This document shows, in pieces, positions 1-11,475 of a stretch of DNA of 64,000 bases. Each line of letters starts with the position of its first letter. Position 1 is the stretch's first letter. The stretch comes from Gnetum montanum (taxonomy: Eukaryota > Streptophyta > Gnetopsida > Gnetales > Gnetaceae). The translations under genes were made by a program, and so were the position numbers. The stretch covers positions 1,543,054-1,607,053 of the forward strand of contig MNCI01017909.1 of the NCBI GenBank assembly GCA_015680685.1, given 5' to 3'. The notes under the pieces were generated by a model. It was given only the letters and a program-made list of their open reading frames with translations, did no database searches and was not told the DNA's origin.

Positions 1-319
1 CCTTGGGGATGTTGACCTCAACCATGAAGACTGGACACACTTATCAAAGGTTGAGATCCTCTGATACTTGGAGGAGGGCCTTGATAGATTACCTTCAAAG
101 TCTGATGTAGGACCCTCTTGGGTTAGTTTCACTTTTGCCTTTTATGCTTTTTTATGTGTCAGCTTTGCACGTTAATTTTGTATTGTAGTTTTGCACTTGC
201 TGATTAATTTATTATTTTGCATTATTTTGAGATAAGCACCAAGTAATAGCGTAGGCCCCAACAGAGTAGTAGAGGAGGAGGAGGAGGAACCTCAACCTCC
301 ACTAGACACCACCAGCTAA
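1..319 (+). pseudogene. 3' end of antisense accessory gene of element A
   Basis: These are the last exons of the gene that D and E carry antisense to gag-pol. Positions 1 to about 120 translate to a segment matching D's exon 7 end (pattern VDL...EDW...EIL...EGL). After an intron, about 250-319 encodes a Glu-rich tail ending EEEPQPPLDTTS, parallel to the last exon of D (EEFGDQPPPSTDA). The stop is TAA at 317-319. One in-frame stop is present and the exon 7 donor is not clean. The rest lies left of the window. The assignment rests on alignment by eye with the D copy. Confidence 0.6.
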
Positions 320-534
320 GCCGACCCAATGTAGCCCTACTGTTAAGCAATTTTGCACTTTGACCATTTTTGTTGCATGGTCATGCTATGTACTCTTGCT
401 AATAGAGATATAATAAGTTTTTTTCTTTTCCTTGCAATGAGAATTATGCGTGAAGTTTCATGTTTACTTTACTACCTATTTAATGTGGGTAATGCAACTA
501 GTAGATGTGATTAGGCCCCTTGTGGACCCCATGT
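320..534. other. Spacer after antisense gene of A, no gene seen
   Basis: AT-rich sequence after the stop of the antisense gene, similar in composition to the stretch following the D copy's stop at 27019. It could hold the gene's 3' UTR. No coding signal or clear polyadenylation motif set was recognised. Confidence 0.4.
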
Positions 535-880
535 CAATTTAAGGCCATGGAAGAAGGGCCATTACTAGTTTAAGGCCATTTTGGGCCATGAAGATTACTA
601 GTTTAAGGCCATTTTGGGCCATGAATAAAAGTAAATAGTTGCTAGTTTTGGACTATGATGGATCGCAAGGTGCCAGTTTTAGGCCATGGTTGGCTATATG
701 CTAGTTTAAGGCCTTTTTGAGCCATAGTGATGCAAGATAGGTTGCTAGTTTTAGGCCATGGTAGGTTTTCTACTAGTTTAAGGCCTTTTTGGGCCATGGG
801 CTAATTTAAGGCCTTTTTGTACCACATGTTAGTTTAAGGCTTTTTTGGGTCGCTTGCTAGTTTTAGGTCTTTTCAGGCCC
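535..880. repeat. Degenerate palindromic minisatellite, GGCC type (element A)
   Basis: About ten irregular units of the form TAGTTTAAGGCC-(4-6 nt)-GGGCCATG, spaced 25-60 bp apart. Each unit has a conserved TAGTTTAAG lead and a short inverted repeat (GGCC..GGCC). The array lies between the antisense gene and protease of A, the same place as arrays at 39025-39140 in E and 11000-11345 in C. Positions 881-1121 are AT-rich, match the 10656-10999 stretch of C, and hold no gene. Confidence 0.8.
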
Positions 881-1121
881 CCATTTTTTCTGCAATTTTA
901 GTTTTATAATTTTTATGTGTTTTTAATGTTTTGTTAATACATAAAAGACTAAATGAAAATGCATAAGCAAAAGAGGTAAATACATAACAAAGAAAATAAT
1001 GCAAAATGTGAGCAACCATGTAGAACGTAACTGTGTACGTAAAAGGCTAACAAGACTACCAGAGCATGTAAAAAATTGAGGGTAAGCAAGCACCTAACAC
1101 ATGTTGTGCTAAGGGAGTACC

Positions 1122-4100
1122 CTAGCCATTTCGTCGCTTCCTAACCTGATGTAGGTTAGGGGATGCATAGGACCTAGGAAGCATGAGGTAGTATTCACTT
1201 ATACCTTCATCATTGATGCTAAAGGGTAATTTTGCCCATAAAGCCTCCTTGGGGAGGGTATTAGCCTCTTTTGGCTCTTCAGGTGGGTCTACTGGTGAAG
1301 GTTAACTCTTGTCCTCCATGAGCAATGTATCATTGGGGAACTCTACCTCTAACCTTTGGTCTATGTCAATGTTGTTAATGGTTGGAGGGATCGATTTGTT
1401 ACCATGTATGATTACTTCTCCACATTTATATGAAAGGTGGATCTCTTGGTGAATGGGTGAAGAGATGACCCACAATTAGGCTAGCCAAGGCCTTCCCAAA
1501 ATTAGGTTGAACCTAGGCATCTCCTCGATGATAATGAATTTGGCCATAGTGGGGAATCACTTCCCTACCATAATGGCTATTGTGATTGTTCCCTTCACAA
1601 CAATGTAGGACCTTTTAAAGGAATTGAGGCATGTTGTCTTTGTGACCTGGATATGGTCAGCAAGACCAAGTTTGTTAATGACTGGGAATGGGATGATGTT
1701 GGTCATCACCTCGTCATCGACATGTACCTTGCGAATCTTGCATTGCCAAATTTAGATGGTTATAAAGATTGATGTAGTGGTGAATTCACCCTTTCTAGGA
1801 TCTACCTTGATTACCTCATCATGAAACACTATAGGTGTTGGACTTGATTATTGAGGTGAAGGAGGAAGCATCACAGTGTGGATGGCTTGTTCATCTACTA
1901 GGATGTCCTCCTTGATAGGAATGAAGGCCAACTTGTGAACTAGTGCTTCATGATGAGCAGAGGAGGCCATCACCAAGTCATACAAGCTCATGGTTGTATT
2001 CTTTTATTTAAGAGCCTTCTTAACTTATGCCAATGCATCTAGAAAGTATTTACTTCCATCAGTTGGCTTGTTGGCCTTCGTCTCCTCCATGCAGCCCAAA
2101 AGGTTGATCTCTTGGGGAGGAGATTTGGGCTTATTTTTTTTTTGCTTGCCTATGAGCCTCAATGATTAGTTGTTGATGGCTTGCAGTAGCCGCTTCAGCT
2201 AATGTGGTCATAGGAATAGCAAACAAGGGGACAAGCTTAGGAAAACCTAACGCCATGCATTCCCTCATCATTCAATCAGTGAGGCACTCATTTGGCCTCC
2301 TAAGCTACCACCTTGACTACCTGGTGTTGTATGTGAGATGAGGCCTTGGGCAAGTAGAGCCTATTGCAATCCCCACCACCAAACTTAGTGAGGGTTTTGT
2401 ATGTTGCAGCACCTAGATGACAAAGGGTGTCTAGGTTGCAATCGCCACAACATGCTATGAGGCCCTAACCAAAAAGGGTGTCATGGGTTCCCAAGGTGGT
2501 GCTCTAATGACAAAAAGGGTCCTTGGACCAATTGATGTTGAAGAGGCCCCAATGTTATGAAAGGGAAAACAAACCACAAATGGCTCTCGTGTGAGTCCTA
2601 CATTGTCATCGATGCTAATGGCATTGATGACATAGCCTACACCACTTGCATTGAGAGGATCTTTGTAGACCTTCATTGCTTGAATTTTTGGTCAAACTAG
2701 GTGGTTGGTTGAATCAATAACTAGTTGGCCTTAGTCAATCATGCATTGTATGTCATCTTGTAAGGCCATGCAACAATTCATTTCATGAAAAGGAAATTAA
2801 TGATAATGGAAAAATTGATCCAACCTGAAGTGTTTTGGGACTGAAGGCTCATCTAGTGTAGCTACCAATGGGTTTTTGAGGAGCTCATAGTAGCGATCAT
2901 GATGCTTGCAAGCATCTTCAGACATTTGCTTGTACTGGATGTGCCCAACACTAAGTAGTTGACCCAATAGTTCCAATGGTTTGATGGGAAATAGTGTATA
3001 CTTTGAATAGTCCTTACACTTAAATTTTGGCCTTGGGGCAACTTGCCCCTGGCCATCGATGATGTAGGTTGGTTGGTCATTGTAGTGCCAGAGCTAGTTG
3101 CCTTGTTGTTGGCTGGGGCTTTGGTTGCCTTGGTCATGGGTTTGGCATTGCTTGGCTTGGCCTCATTGGCCATCACTGTAATGGTTCTTGTTTTCTTGCC
3201 CTTCTACTTGTCTTTCTTCGCATGTGCATTCTTGTAGGCCACATAGACTAGATCCTTACTAGCTTCTGCCACATCTTGAATACTCTTCATTTGAGCAAAT
3301 GCTTGGCTTATGGAGTGAGGGGCAAGATAGTACAGTTTCAACTTAATGAAGTCATTTACTATACCTTTGAAAATGGCTAGTAGGTGAGTTTCCATGATAG
3401 GCTCATGGATTTCATTAAGTGTAGCACTCCATCATTGGATGAACTTTTGAACAAGCTCTAAGTGACCTTGCTTGATCTGCATGACTTGATCTAGGGTCAC
3501 CTTAGGCTTCAAGTTGTACTTGAAGTAAGTGAAAAATTGGCTAAGCAAATCCTCCAACAAAGATATGGAGGTCCTGGGGAGTGCACGGTACTAGTCTAGC
3601 ACCTTGCCAGTTAGAGACATAGCAAACATATGAATGATTGCATGTGACCATGCTTGCAAAAAAAGACACTTAGAAAAAAAGGTCACTAGATGGGCGTGGG
3701 GGTCCCCTTCACCATCATATTTGGTGAACTGGGGAAGTTGAACACTAGGAAGTAAGGTCAGTGATGGGACAACAAGGCTAATGGGGTCATTCTAGTAGAA
3801 GTCCATCACCTAGACCATATTAGAAGAAGTGACCTTAAGCCATTTGACCTCTTCAATAAGTGTTTGAATGAGCTAGAACACTTGATCCAGGCTCAATGTA
3901 GGTGCAACCAACTACATTAGTTGTGCAACTTGTTGTACTGTTGGCATTGTCCTATAGGACGCTCATTGAGTATACTATTGTAAAGGTTATTGTGCATGCT
4001 CCTGTTTCATGTGTTGTGCCCATGGCATGGAAGCAAGGCCCCAATAAGTGGTTGTGGCTTGGGCTATCATAGGGGGAACCATAGAGATAGGTGGGACATA

Positions 4101-4826
4101 CGACGCCTAACCCACATGAGGCTAGGATGTTGGAACTATATGCACATAGGGCTAAGTTGGCATCATGGATGCTAGCATAGAGGATCACACAGACTATGCC
4201 AAAACCACAAAGGGTGGGGTAATAGATGGTCCTACACCCTAATTCATATGCACTTGATGGCTTGCCATAATGGGTGTCAGTCTAGGTGATGATAGGGGAG
4301 ATGTTGCTACCTCAAAGAAGGCAGATGACTAGGGCTACGAAGGAGCAACATTAGAGATGGATGGTAGGAAAGATACATATAAGGGATTCTCATTCTTCAA
4401 GTGAGCCTCAAATTCCTCTTGTCCATCCTATAGGGTTTCCTCATAGTTGGTTGCTACATCATGCTCGTTCGACCCACTCAGTCAAATGAGTTGGTTGAGC
4501 ATCCATTAAATGGTCTCGATGAGGGAGATTAGATTGTTAAGGGTAGGGAAGTACTCCCTTCCATTCCAATGTATGATCTCATAACCTTGCTTTGCCTCTA
4601 ACTCTTGGCGGTCTAAGGGAATGCCTACCTAGAGCTTTGCACAAAGGAAGTTATATTTATCTTTCTCAAGCACCATGTGCTCAGAAGACTAGTTACGAAG
4701 CCTGAGGGATTACCTTCCCATGAAGATGGACCCCCCAACTCTAGGGATGTTAGTTGTGAATTCTTGCTAGATAGGTCAAACAATGATTATGCCTAAGACA
4801 GAGGTTGAAGGATCTTTGGGATTCAT
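1122..4826 (-). pseudogene. gag-protease of element A (decayed)
   Basis: The start is the ATG at 4826, giving MNPKDPST, comparable to the gag starts of C, D and E. In order: the Tat gag N-terminal domain (KYNFLCAKLQV, then YEIIHWNGREYFP), a Pro/Gln-rich linker, the retrotransposon gag core (about 3800-3400), a Lys-rich stretch (about 3250), a CX2H-type knuckle (about 2830), and aspartic protease (about 2030-1300) with VDDGAATN followed by FNLILGRPWLA. The frame ends in a tail containing WAKLPF and a TAG at 1122-1124. Many in-frame stops sit where sister copies have Gln. Gag would package RNA and the protease would cleave the polyprotein, but this copy cannot make either whole. Confidence 0.8.
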
Positions 4827-5580
4827 GCTACTATGGAAAGATGCAAAAGGTGCAATGCTAGAAAAGAAGTGGTTAAGTATAATGAGTGCTAAAAATGTCT
4901 AAGTATAGAAATGTCGAAAAAATAACCAAATATGAGAATGCTACTAGAAAAAAGTTTCTAACTCTGGTGCTACACTTGCTATGCTCCTATGTCGAGGCCA
5001 AGCTACTGTACTATCCGAAATCATTGGCATGAGGCTGGAAGAAAAACGAACGCCTAAAGATCTCCGGAGAGATACAATGGACCCTACCTTCGCGTGAGGG
5101 AAAACTAAAAAAAATGAAGGTAGAGTGCCTTGGATGGTCTACACGTAGATCAAACAAGGACTTCCCCTAGCGTACGCAATGGCAGTGCGCTGGGTTATCG
5201 TAAACAAATGTAAACGTAAACGTGGACAAGCGCAAACAAGGTGTAAACAGTATAAATAGAAAATAATGTAAACTGTAAATATGATTGGCAAAAATGTAAC
5301 TATTTGTATTGATTGAAAATTACAAAGAAGTGCACTGGTCAGAACGTAGTTGCAGAATGATTATAAGGTGGACGTTTAGCCCCGATGCGAAAGGTGTTGT
5401 AGACGCTGGGATATTGCAGGTTTTTGGTCGCAGGTGTGCAACATGACCAAAATTGCCCCCAATTCTCAGCGTGACTAAGTCTGGGTAATTCTAAATTGCA
5501 TGAGATAATGATGATTAGATTCACCAACTCTTTAGATCTTGATGCCCCCAAAAATTACCACCTCGACTAAATGGAAAAAT

Positions 5581-5594
5581 GGGGTATTTATAGG
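5581..5594 (-). promoter_or_regulatory. LTR TATA box (element D 3' LTR)
   Basis: On the minus strand this reads CCTATAAATACCCC, a strong plant TATA box. The same motif occurs at the matching place in the LTRs of C, E and F, marking the U3/R region and transcription toward lower coordinates. Confidence 0.7.
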
Positions 5595-6139
5595 ATTTTC
5601 CGGTATGGGATTCGGATCTGTATGGAAGATTCATGGTTACTGGATGCGGGAAATGCGGATCGGGCGATAGGTATGAACTTTTTGACCAGATGCACAGAAT
5701 TTTACAATGTACAGGGTGCAGCATGACCAAGATCTCTTACGCTGGCATATGTAATCTGTAGTGTAAGAGCTTGATACACTAAAAAATGTGAAGTGTGCAA
5801 AGAATGTTAAAGTACACGAGTGGATCTAGATGTCTGGCCTCTAGATCTGTAGATCTATGCTATTTTTGCTCTGCCAAGGTCCCCAATGTGCATGGATCTG
5901 GCTCTGGCATGTCTGCAGCATGTCTTAGTGTCAGCGTCTGGAGCCCAGCATCCAGTGTCTAGCGTTTACGTTGGCGTCAGCGTGCCAGCGTGACCATCAG
6001 CATGTCCAATGTTTATGATGCATTTTGAGCCCGTTTTTGACCTGTGAGACCCATTTTCGGAGTGGATCTGCATGCCTGAGGTTGAGAGGGTTCTGCACGT
6101 CTATTTTGACCTAATTTGGAGGCTGTTTTAGCATATGTT

Positions 6140-7120
6140 TGGTTGGTCACGCTACCCAGCATGACCTCAGTGTAACCAAGTGTTTATGCCCTATTTTGAG
6201 CTAATTTTTGGATGCTAATTCCTATTTATTGATGCTCAACTATTGCCTGCTCTCTAGGGTGGCTTGGATGCTAAATTTGACTCCATTTTATTGCTATTTT
6301 AGGTCAGTTTGATTTGGTCATGCTGTGGTCATGCTGGCTAGCGTGACCTCAGCGTGACCAATTGCAAATGCCATGTTTGAGGCCTAAATTGTGAGTTTTT
6401 TGATCCTGTGAACATGTACAAGTGCTTCCTGTCCCTGGGGGTTGCTTAGATGTAGAAGATGATGCCTGAAAATGGTTGATTTGTTATTTTTTTATTTTGT
6501 CACACTATGGTCACGTTGTGTAGCATGACCTCAGTGTGACCAACTGAAAGTGCCATGTTTGAGGCTCAAATTTTGATTTTCTGAAGCCTAAGAGTTAGTA
6601 TAGTTGTTGCTTGTCCCCTGGGGAATGAGTTCATGTTGAAACTGGACCCGAAACAACTTGATATGCCTTTTTTTGCTTGGTCACATTGTGGTTACGCTAT
6701 GTAGCCTGACCTCAGTGTGACTAACCGAAAGTGGCTCAAGACATGTGATTTTGAGCTCAAATTTCAAGATTCTGAAGGTTGGGAGCTACAGGAGACATCG
6801 GTGAAGCTCATGGAGGGTCCATGTGCTCGAATCTAGGCTTGTTGGGCTTGATTTTAGGGCCCTAGAAGTTGGTCACGTTGTACACCTGCTGGTCTTACAC
6901 TGGGTAGCGTGACCATAGCATGAACAAAGTGTATATAGCAAAAACCATGCATTTTGAGCCTGAAACCCTTGATCATGGATGCCAAGAGTTGGAGCAATTT
7001 CCTATGGGCCCCTTGGGGGGAGGGGGATTTTCTTGTTCAATCATGCATCATTTCATGCTGTTTTGGAGGCTCTCAAGTTTGGTCACACTGTACTCTTGTT
7101 GGGCAGCAGCATGACTTAGC
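6140..7120. repeat. About 185-bp tandem sub-repeats in the U3 of D's LTR
   Basis: About five diverged units begin near 6147, 6316, 6497, 6688 and 6868. Each opens with an imperfect palindrome of the form GGTCACGCT..AGCATGACC followed by TCAGTGTGACCAA, then a run containing TTTGAG and a CTGGGG-type block. The same units occur in the partner LTR (47260-48230). The palindrome suggests a protein-binding or structural role; that is inference. Confidence 0.7.
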
Positions 7121-7166
7121 TTGAGTTCTATTCAAAAGTGCTAGGCCAAAATTTTATGGTGTTTCA

Positions 7167-7202
7167 TTGGCCCCTCTTTGTTGACACCTAGAGGAATCCA
7201 CC
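7167..7202 (-). other. Polypurine tract and 3' UTR end of element D
   Basis: On the minus strand, TCAACAAAGAGGGGCCAA directly precedes the TGAAAC start of the 3' LTR, which fits a plus-strand primer tract. The same motif sits inside the 3' LTRs of C (8840) and E (31019). Element C begins at 7203. Confidence 0.75.
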
Positions 7203-8839
7203 TGTACTGACCTAAATCATCGGTGTAAGGCTGGAAGGGAAACAGACACCGAGAGATCATTGGGCATGCACAGCTGACCCTGCCTTCATCTGAGGGTAAG
7301 CTATAAAAGTAAACGAAGGTAGAGTGCCTTGGATGGTCTGCACGCAAATCAACCAAGGACTTCCTTAAGCGTAAGCTACGGCTAGTGCTAAGGTTATTGT
7401 AAATGGTGTAAACGGAATGTAAACGAAATGCAAATAGTGACACAAAATGTAAATAGAGCGTACTGAATTATAAATAAAGCGTAAACAGAGATATATTATA
7501 AACAAAGCATAAAACAAAGTAAATAATGTAAATGGAAGGAAATAATGAAACTTTATTGTATTGTTTAAACAGGAATATGCACTGGTCAAAGCATAGTTGC
7601 ACACGTGTGGATGGCAAGTCAAACGCCTAGCCCCAGAATGATATGACACGATGATGTGACAATGAAATGGGATGAACGTGAGAAATACTTGGAAGCCAAA
7701 AATCAGGTTTGCCGAGCGCCCAAGGATTGCAAATTCTATCTTTCTTTAGAGTTTCCAATCTCTCCAATTTTTTTTTCTCTTCCAATCTCTTCCCCCCTCT
7801 CAGTTTATGTGAATTGATAGGGTATTTATAGGGTTGGGCTAGGCTTGGGCAGTTGCATTCTTTGAGCAGGTTCAATGTATCTGTGTTGGATAGTTGTGCA
7901 TGAGTTGGATGTGTGCTGGATAGTTATATTCTTTGAGCAGGTTCAATGTATCTATGTTGGATAGTTGTGCACAAGTTGGATGTGTGTTGGATAGATGCAT
8001 TCTTTGACCAAGTTCAATGTATCTATGTTGGATAGTTGTGCACGAGTTGGATGTGTGTTGGCAAGCTACATTCTTGACCAGGTACATTGCATTTTACAAT
8101 TTATGGGTTATTCAAGCCCATGAAAGTACATTTAATTTAGACCATGAGGGCTTGACATGCCCACAAATGGGGATTTATAATGAAATGTACAACAAAAGAA
8201 ATTTGACTGCTCAGCGTGACCTGCAGTGTGACCTCCAAAACTTGCAATTTTGAGCTAAAATATGGAATTTCTGAAGGCTGGGACCCATAGTTATCAATAG
8301 TGAACCTTGAGGATGACTTGCACCCTTGAAATCAAGTCATTTTGGCTCAGTTTTGGGGCTCTAAAAGTTGGTGACGCTAATCCTTACGCTGTGCAGCGTC
8401 TGAAAAAGTAACCCTAGCGTCACCAAGTCAAAATGGCATATTTGAGGCCCAAATCTTAATTTTCTAGAGGTTGGGAGCTACTGGGGACCTTGGTGAAGGT
8501 CATGGGGGGTCCTTATGCTCACTTTCGGCCTATTTTAACTTAATTTTGGGGCTCCAAAAGTTGGTGACGTTGATCCTACGTTGTGCAGCGCCTGAAAAAG
8601 TAACCAAAGTGTACTTAGCCAAAACCAAACATTTTGAACTTGAAAATTTTGATTCTAGATGCTGGAAGTTGGTGTAGTTGCTTATGGGTCCCAGGGGAAC
8701 CTTGCATGTTGAATCATGGGCCATCGGGGGCTATTTCGAAGGCCTCCAAGTTTGGTCACGTTGTACTCATGTTGGGCAACAACATGACTTAGCTTGATTC
8801 TTGTCTAAAAGTGCTAGGACAAAATTAGTGGTGTTTCAT
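7203..8839 (-). repeat. 3' LTR of element C
   Basis: It is a near-copy of 15247-16883 with the same length and ends (TGTACTGACC...GGTGTTTCA). It holds a TATA box (7820-7833), about four 70-bp direct repeats around ttcaatgtatctgtgttgg at 7860-8090, and repeated GACGCT..GCAGCG palindromic blocks near 8370-8400 and 8565-8590. Confidence 0.92.
7820..7833 (-). promoter_or_regulatory. LTR TATA box (element C 3' LTR)
   Basis: Minus-strand CCCTATAAATACCC, at the same position as 15865-15878 in the other LTR of C. Confidence 0.7.
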
Positions 8840-9984
8840 TGGTCCCTCTTTGTTGAAGTTTGGAGGAATCTACCCGAGAGGCATCGACAAAGAAGTGCAA
8901 AACACCATGAGCAACAAAGCATCAAACATTAACCGTCAGCCCTTGGCTGGGTGTCATCGCACCATTTTCAAAAGTACATGGGATTGAGGGAATGTGGTTC
9001 AAGATGCAAGGGAATCGGTTGTAACCAGGAAAGCTAGGAGGTTAAGGGCTATGATTGCTACTGGGATTTGTGGGAGAGGAATGCTCTCTTGTGTACAAGA
9101 CATGTCATTGGTCCTTGTCAACAGCTGGGTTTTTAGTAGACTCGGAACCAAGACATAGGAGGTGCGTTCTTTGGAGAAACGGGACTCTTATAAAGTATTT
9201 GTGGGGCTTGTTGTAAATAGCCAAAGCCACGCGATGATGTGTAACATGGTCTCTTTGAGACATGAGTGTAACTTTTTTTTCAAGATAACTGCCTTCTCGT
9301 CTGGGGCTTGTATGAGAATAGCCAATAGTGTTTTCTTTGTGATATCAACGAGGTCGTGAAGACCTTTTCCATACATTTTGTTCTTTGACCTTTTGTGCTT
9401 TTTTTTCTTGTTTTTTCCTTTTCTTTTTACTTTTTTTTTGGTCTTTTTGAAAGAGCTTGCTTTTAGTGTTGTGCTCATGTTCGAGTGCTTGCATTTTGTG
9501 TCATGCATCGTATACTGTGTTTTGCATTAAAACTACTTAGAGAGTCATAGTTTGCAATAGTGTGTTAAGAGTTTTGAGGTGAGCAGAATGTATCAAGGGG
9601 ATATAATTGGATAGGATAAGGAAGCATGATGGGGAATAGGGGATGCATCGGGAGTCAAGAATGTACTTATGAATAGATTGATTAACCCAGTCGCATGCGT
9701 TAGGAAAAATGTGATACCTTGTCATCATGATGAAGTGCATCTATGCACGAATGCCTCAGAAGTGTTATCCTGCAAACACAACTCCAAGAAGATAAGAAAA
9801 CAAAAAATGAAATAGTCAGCTAAACACTTTAAACAAGGAGATGGAGTCACCACGTGTAATTTTCAAAGCAGACAGAATCATGAACAACATCAGTTTCATT
9901 AGTCCCCATGAGATGAATCATGCAACAAGTCTTTGTGGAACAGGAATAGCCAACTGCAACAACAGATCTTTTCAAGTTTTGCAT
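8840..9984 (-). other. Polypurine tract and 3' UTR of element C
   Basis: Starts at the LTR with minus-strand AACAAAGAGGGACCAA. It matches D's 3' UTR at 16889-17914, including the conserved block tcgacaaagaag. A Lys-rich reading near 9188-9508 is only a translation of a T-rich tract. No gene is seen. Confidence 0.7.
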
Positions 9985-10395
9985 GGTCGTCAATGATGTC
10001 ACCAGTTTATAGTCTTAGCAGACTATCATGGGTTAGTTTCACGTCATAACCCCTTGGACGGTGCTAGTTTAGCATTGTAGCAGATGGTGCATTGCTAGTT
10101 TATAGTCATGGAAGACTGTGAAGAGGCAAACTAGTTTATAGTCTTAGTGGACTTTGGATGCTAGTTTCATGTCATGGTGGATGGATGTAGCAATTTAGTA
10201 TCATACCAGACAAAACTCTGTGGTATCAGTTTTACGTCATGATGCCAAGACTACTCTGTGGTATCAGTTTTAAGTCATGATCTAGGACTACTCTGTGGTA
10301 TCAATTTTAAGTCATGATGCCAGGACTACTCTGTGGTATCAGTTCTAAGTCATGATCCAAGACTATTCTGTGCTAGTTTATAGTCATAGCGGACT
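9985..10395. repeat. Degenerate palindromic minisatellite, GTC..GAC type (element C, 3' side)
   Basis: Around a dozen units such as AGTTTATAGTCTTAGCAGAC and AGTTTTAAGTCATGAT. Many have complementary GTC and GAC arms around a 5-6 nt centre. The position corresponds to the arrays after integrase in D (17915-18265) and E (32095-32560). Confidence 0.8.
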
Positions 10396-10557
10396 GATGC
10401 TTACCTTACTTGTGTAAAGTATGATGCTGCATGCATGGTCATGCTACGTGCCTGCAAGATCCTGCAAAAAATCAACTAGGAAGAAAACAACATCAAGCAA
10501 CATCTGTCGTACATGGAGTTAGAATGTATGAATGAAAGAAAAGCAATGCAAAAAGTG

Positions 10558-10655
10558 ATAGTTTTAGGCCGTTCTGGGCCATAAGCTAGTTTAAGGCCTT
10601 TTCGGGCCATGTGTTTTTGTAGTTTAAGGCCATACTGGACTGGATGTTAACTTGT
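10558..10655. repeat. Short GGCC-type palindromic units (element C)
   Basis: Three units of the form AGTTT(T/A)AGGCC..GGGCCAT, like A's array at 535-880. They mark the region where C has lost the antisense gene and pol. Confidence 0.7.
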
Positions 10656-10999
10656 CATTTGAACTAAGTGTATGCACTATTTTTAAAATTTAATTTTTTG
10701 GTGGAATGTATAAAGACTGATGTAATGGCCTGAATTTAATTATGGTATAAAATGGTTGCATTCTTCCGTTATCTTGATGTTTCATGTAAATATTTTAGTT
10801 ATTTCTCATCTTTTTTAATGTTTTTCTTTGTTTTCTAGAGTATATGTGTGCAACTAAATGTAACATAAATTTCTAAAGTGTAAAGGGAGACGTAAGGTAA
10901 ATGTTTGAAAAAAAGGGCAACAACCATGCATGAATCTAAATTGTAACTTGTAACCTGTAAGCAAAAATTCAATGTGAAATGATGAGAGTTCATAAATCT
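10656..10999. other. AT-rich spacer in C, no gene seen
   Basis: Similar to 881-1121 in A (a gaacgtaac-like block and aacaaccatg). No open frame or motif recognised. Confidence 0.5.
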
Positions 11000-11345
11000 G
11001 TAATTTTTTGGCTATAGTTTAAAGCCATTTTGGGCTTGGTACATCAGTTTAAAGTCTTGATGGACTGTTGCATCTATTGTTAAGGAAAGGATTACTAGTT
11101 TTATGCCATGGTGGGCCAAATGTGGTAACATTTTCAAGAATTTTTAAATAGAACCGGCCATTTTTGACCGTGGCTAGTTTAATTTCATTGCAGACATTTG
11201 TTGGCAGTTTTAACGTCATACTAGACATGTCATAGTTTAACGTCATTTCAGACAGTTTGTAGTTTAACGTCATTTTGGACAGTTTGTAGTTTAATGTCAT
11301 TTTGGACAGTTCATAGTTTAACGTCATTTCAGAAAATTTGTCTCA
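11000..11345. repeat. Palindromic minisatellite just downstream of protease (element C)
   Basis: Units such as AGTTTAACGTCATTTCAGAC repeat at roughly 30-33 bp in the last third, giving the pseudo-protein repeat MTLNYxLS on the minus strand. The GTC..GAC arms are preserved in most units. It directly follows the gag-protease stop. Confidence 0.8.
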
Positions 11346-11475
11346 TTTGTTCTAGTTGTTGAGTTGCCTCTTGATCTTTTGTAGCTTAACATGTGGAGCT
11401 GGGTGTATGGGTATGATTTTATATTCACCTTCCCCTTCATCGATGATGTTAAAGGGTAGTTTTGACCAAGAGACA

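Larger units (their letters stand above)
5007..7166 (-). repeat. 3' LTR of element D (about 2.16 kb)
   Basis: It is homologous to 46789-48278: both begin TGTACT(A/G)T and share the gaggctggaagaaaaacgaa block, and both end in GGTGTTTCA. On the minus strand it reads TGAAAC...TACA. It has a minus-strand TATA box (5581-5594) and a tandem sub-repeat array in U3 (6140-7120). It is about 670 bp longer than its partner, which lacks the TATA-containing interval. Confidence 0.9.

Noticed and set aside
9188-9508. Lys-rich small protein on the minus strand
   Set aside because: It is a translation of a T-rich low-complexity run in the 3' UTR of C. The D counterpart (about 17280-17400) has no matching frame.
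9985-10395. CRISPR-like direct repeats with spacers
   Set aside because: Units are degenerate, spacing is irregular and the setting is a plant retrotransposon. No cas-type gene is present.
11049-11327. Repeat protein MTLNYxLS (and MTLNWQ at 32326-32574)
   Set aside because: Both are translations of the palindromic minisatellite units. The reading frame depends on unit length and is not kept in other copies.
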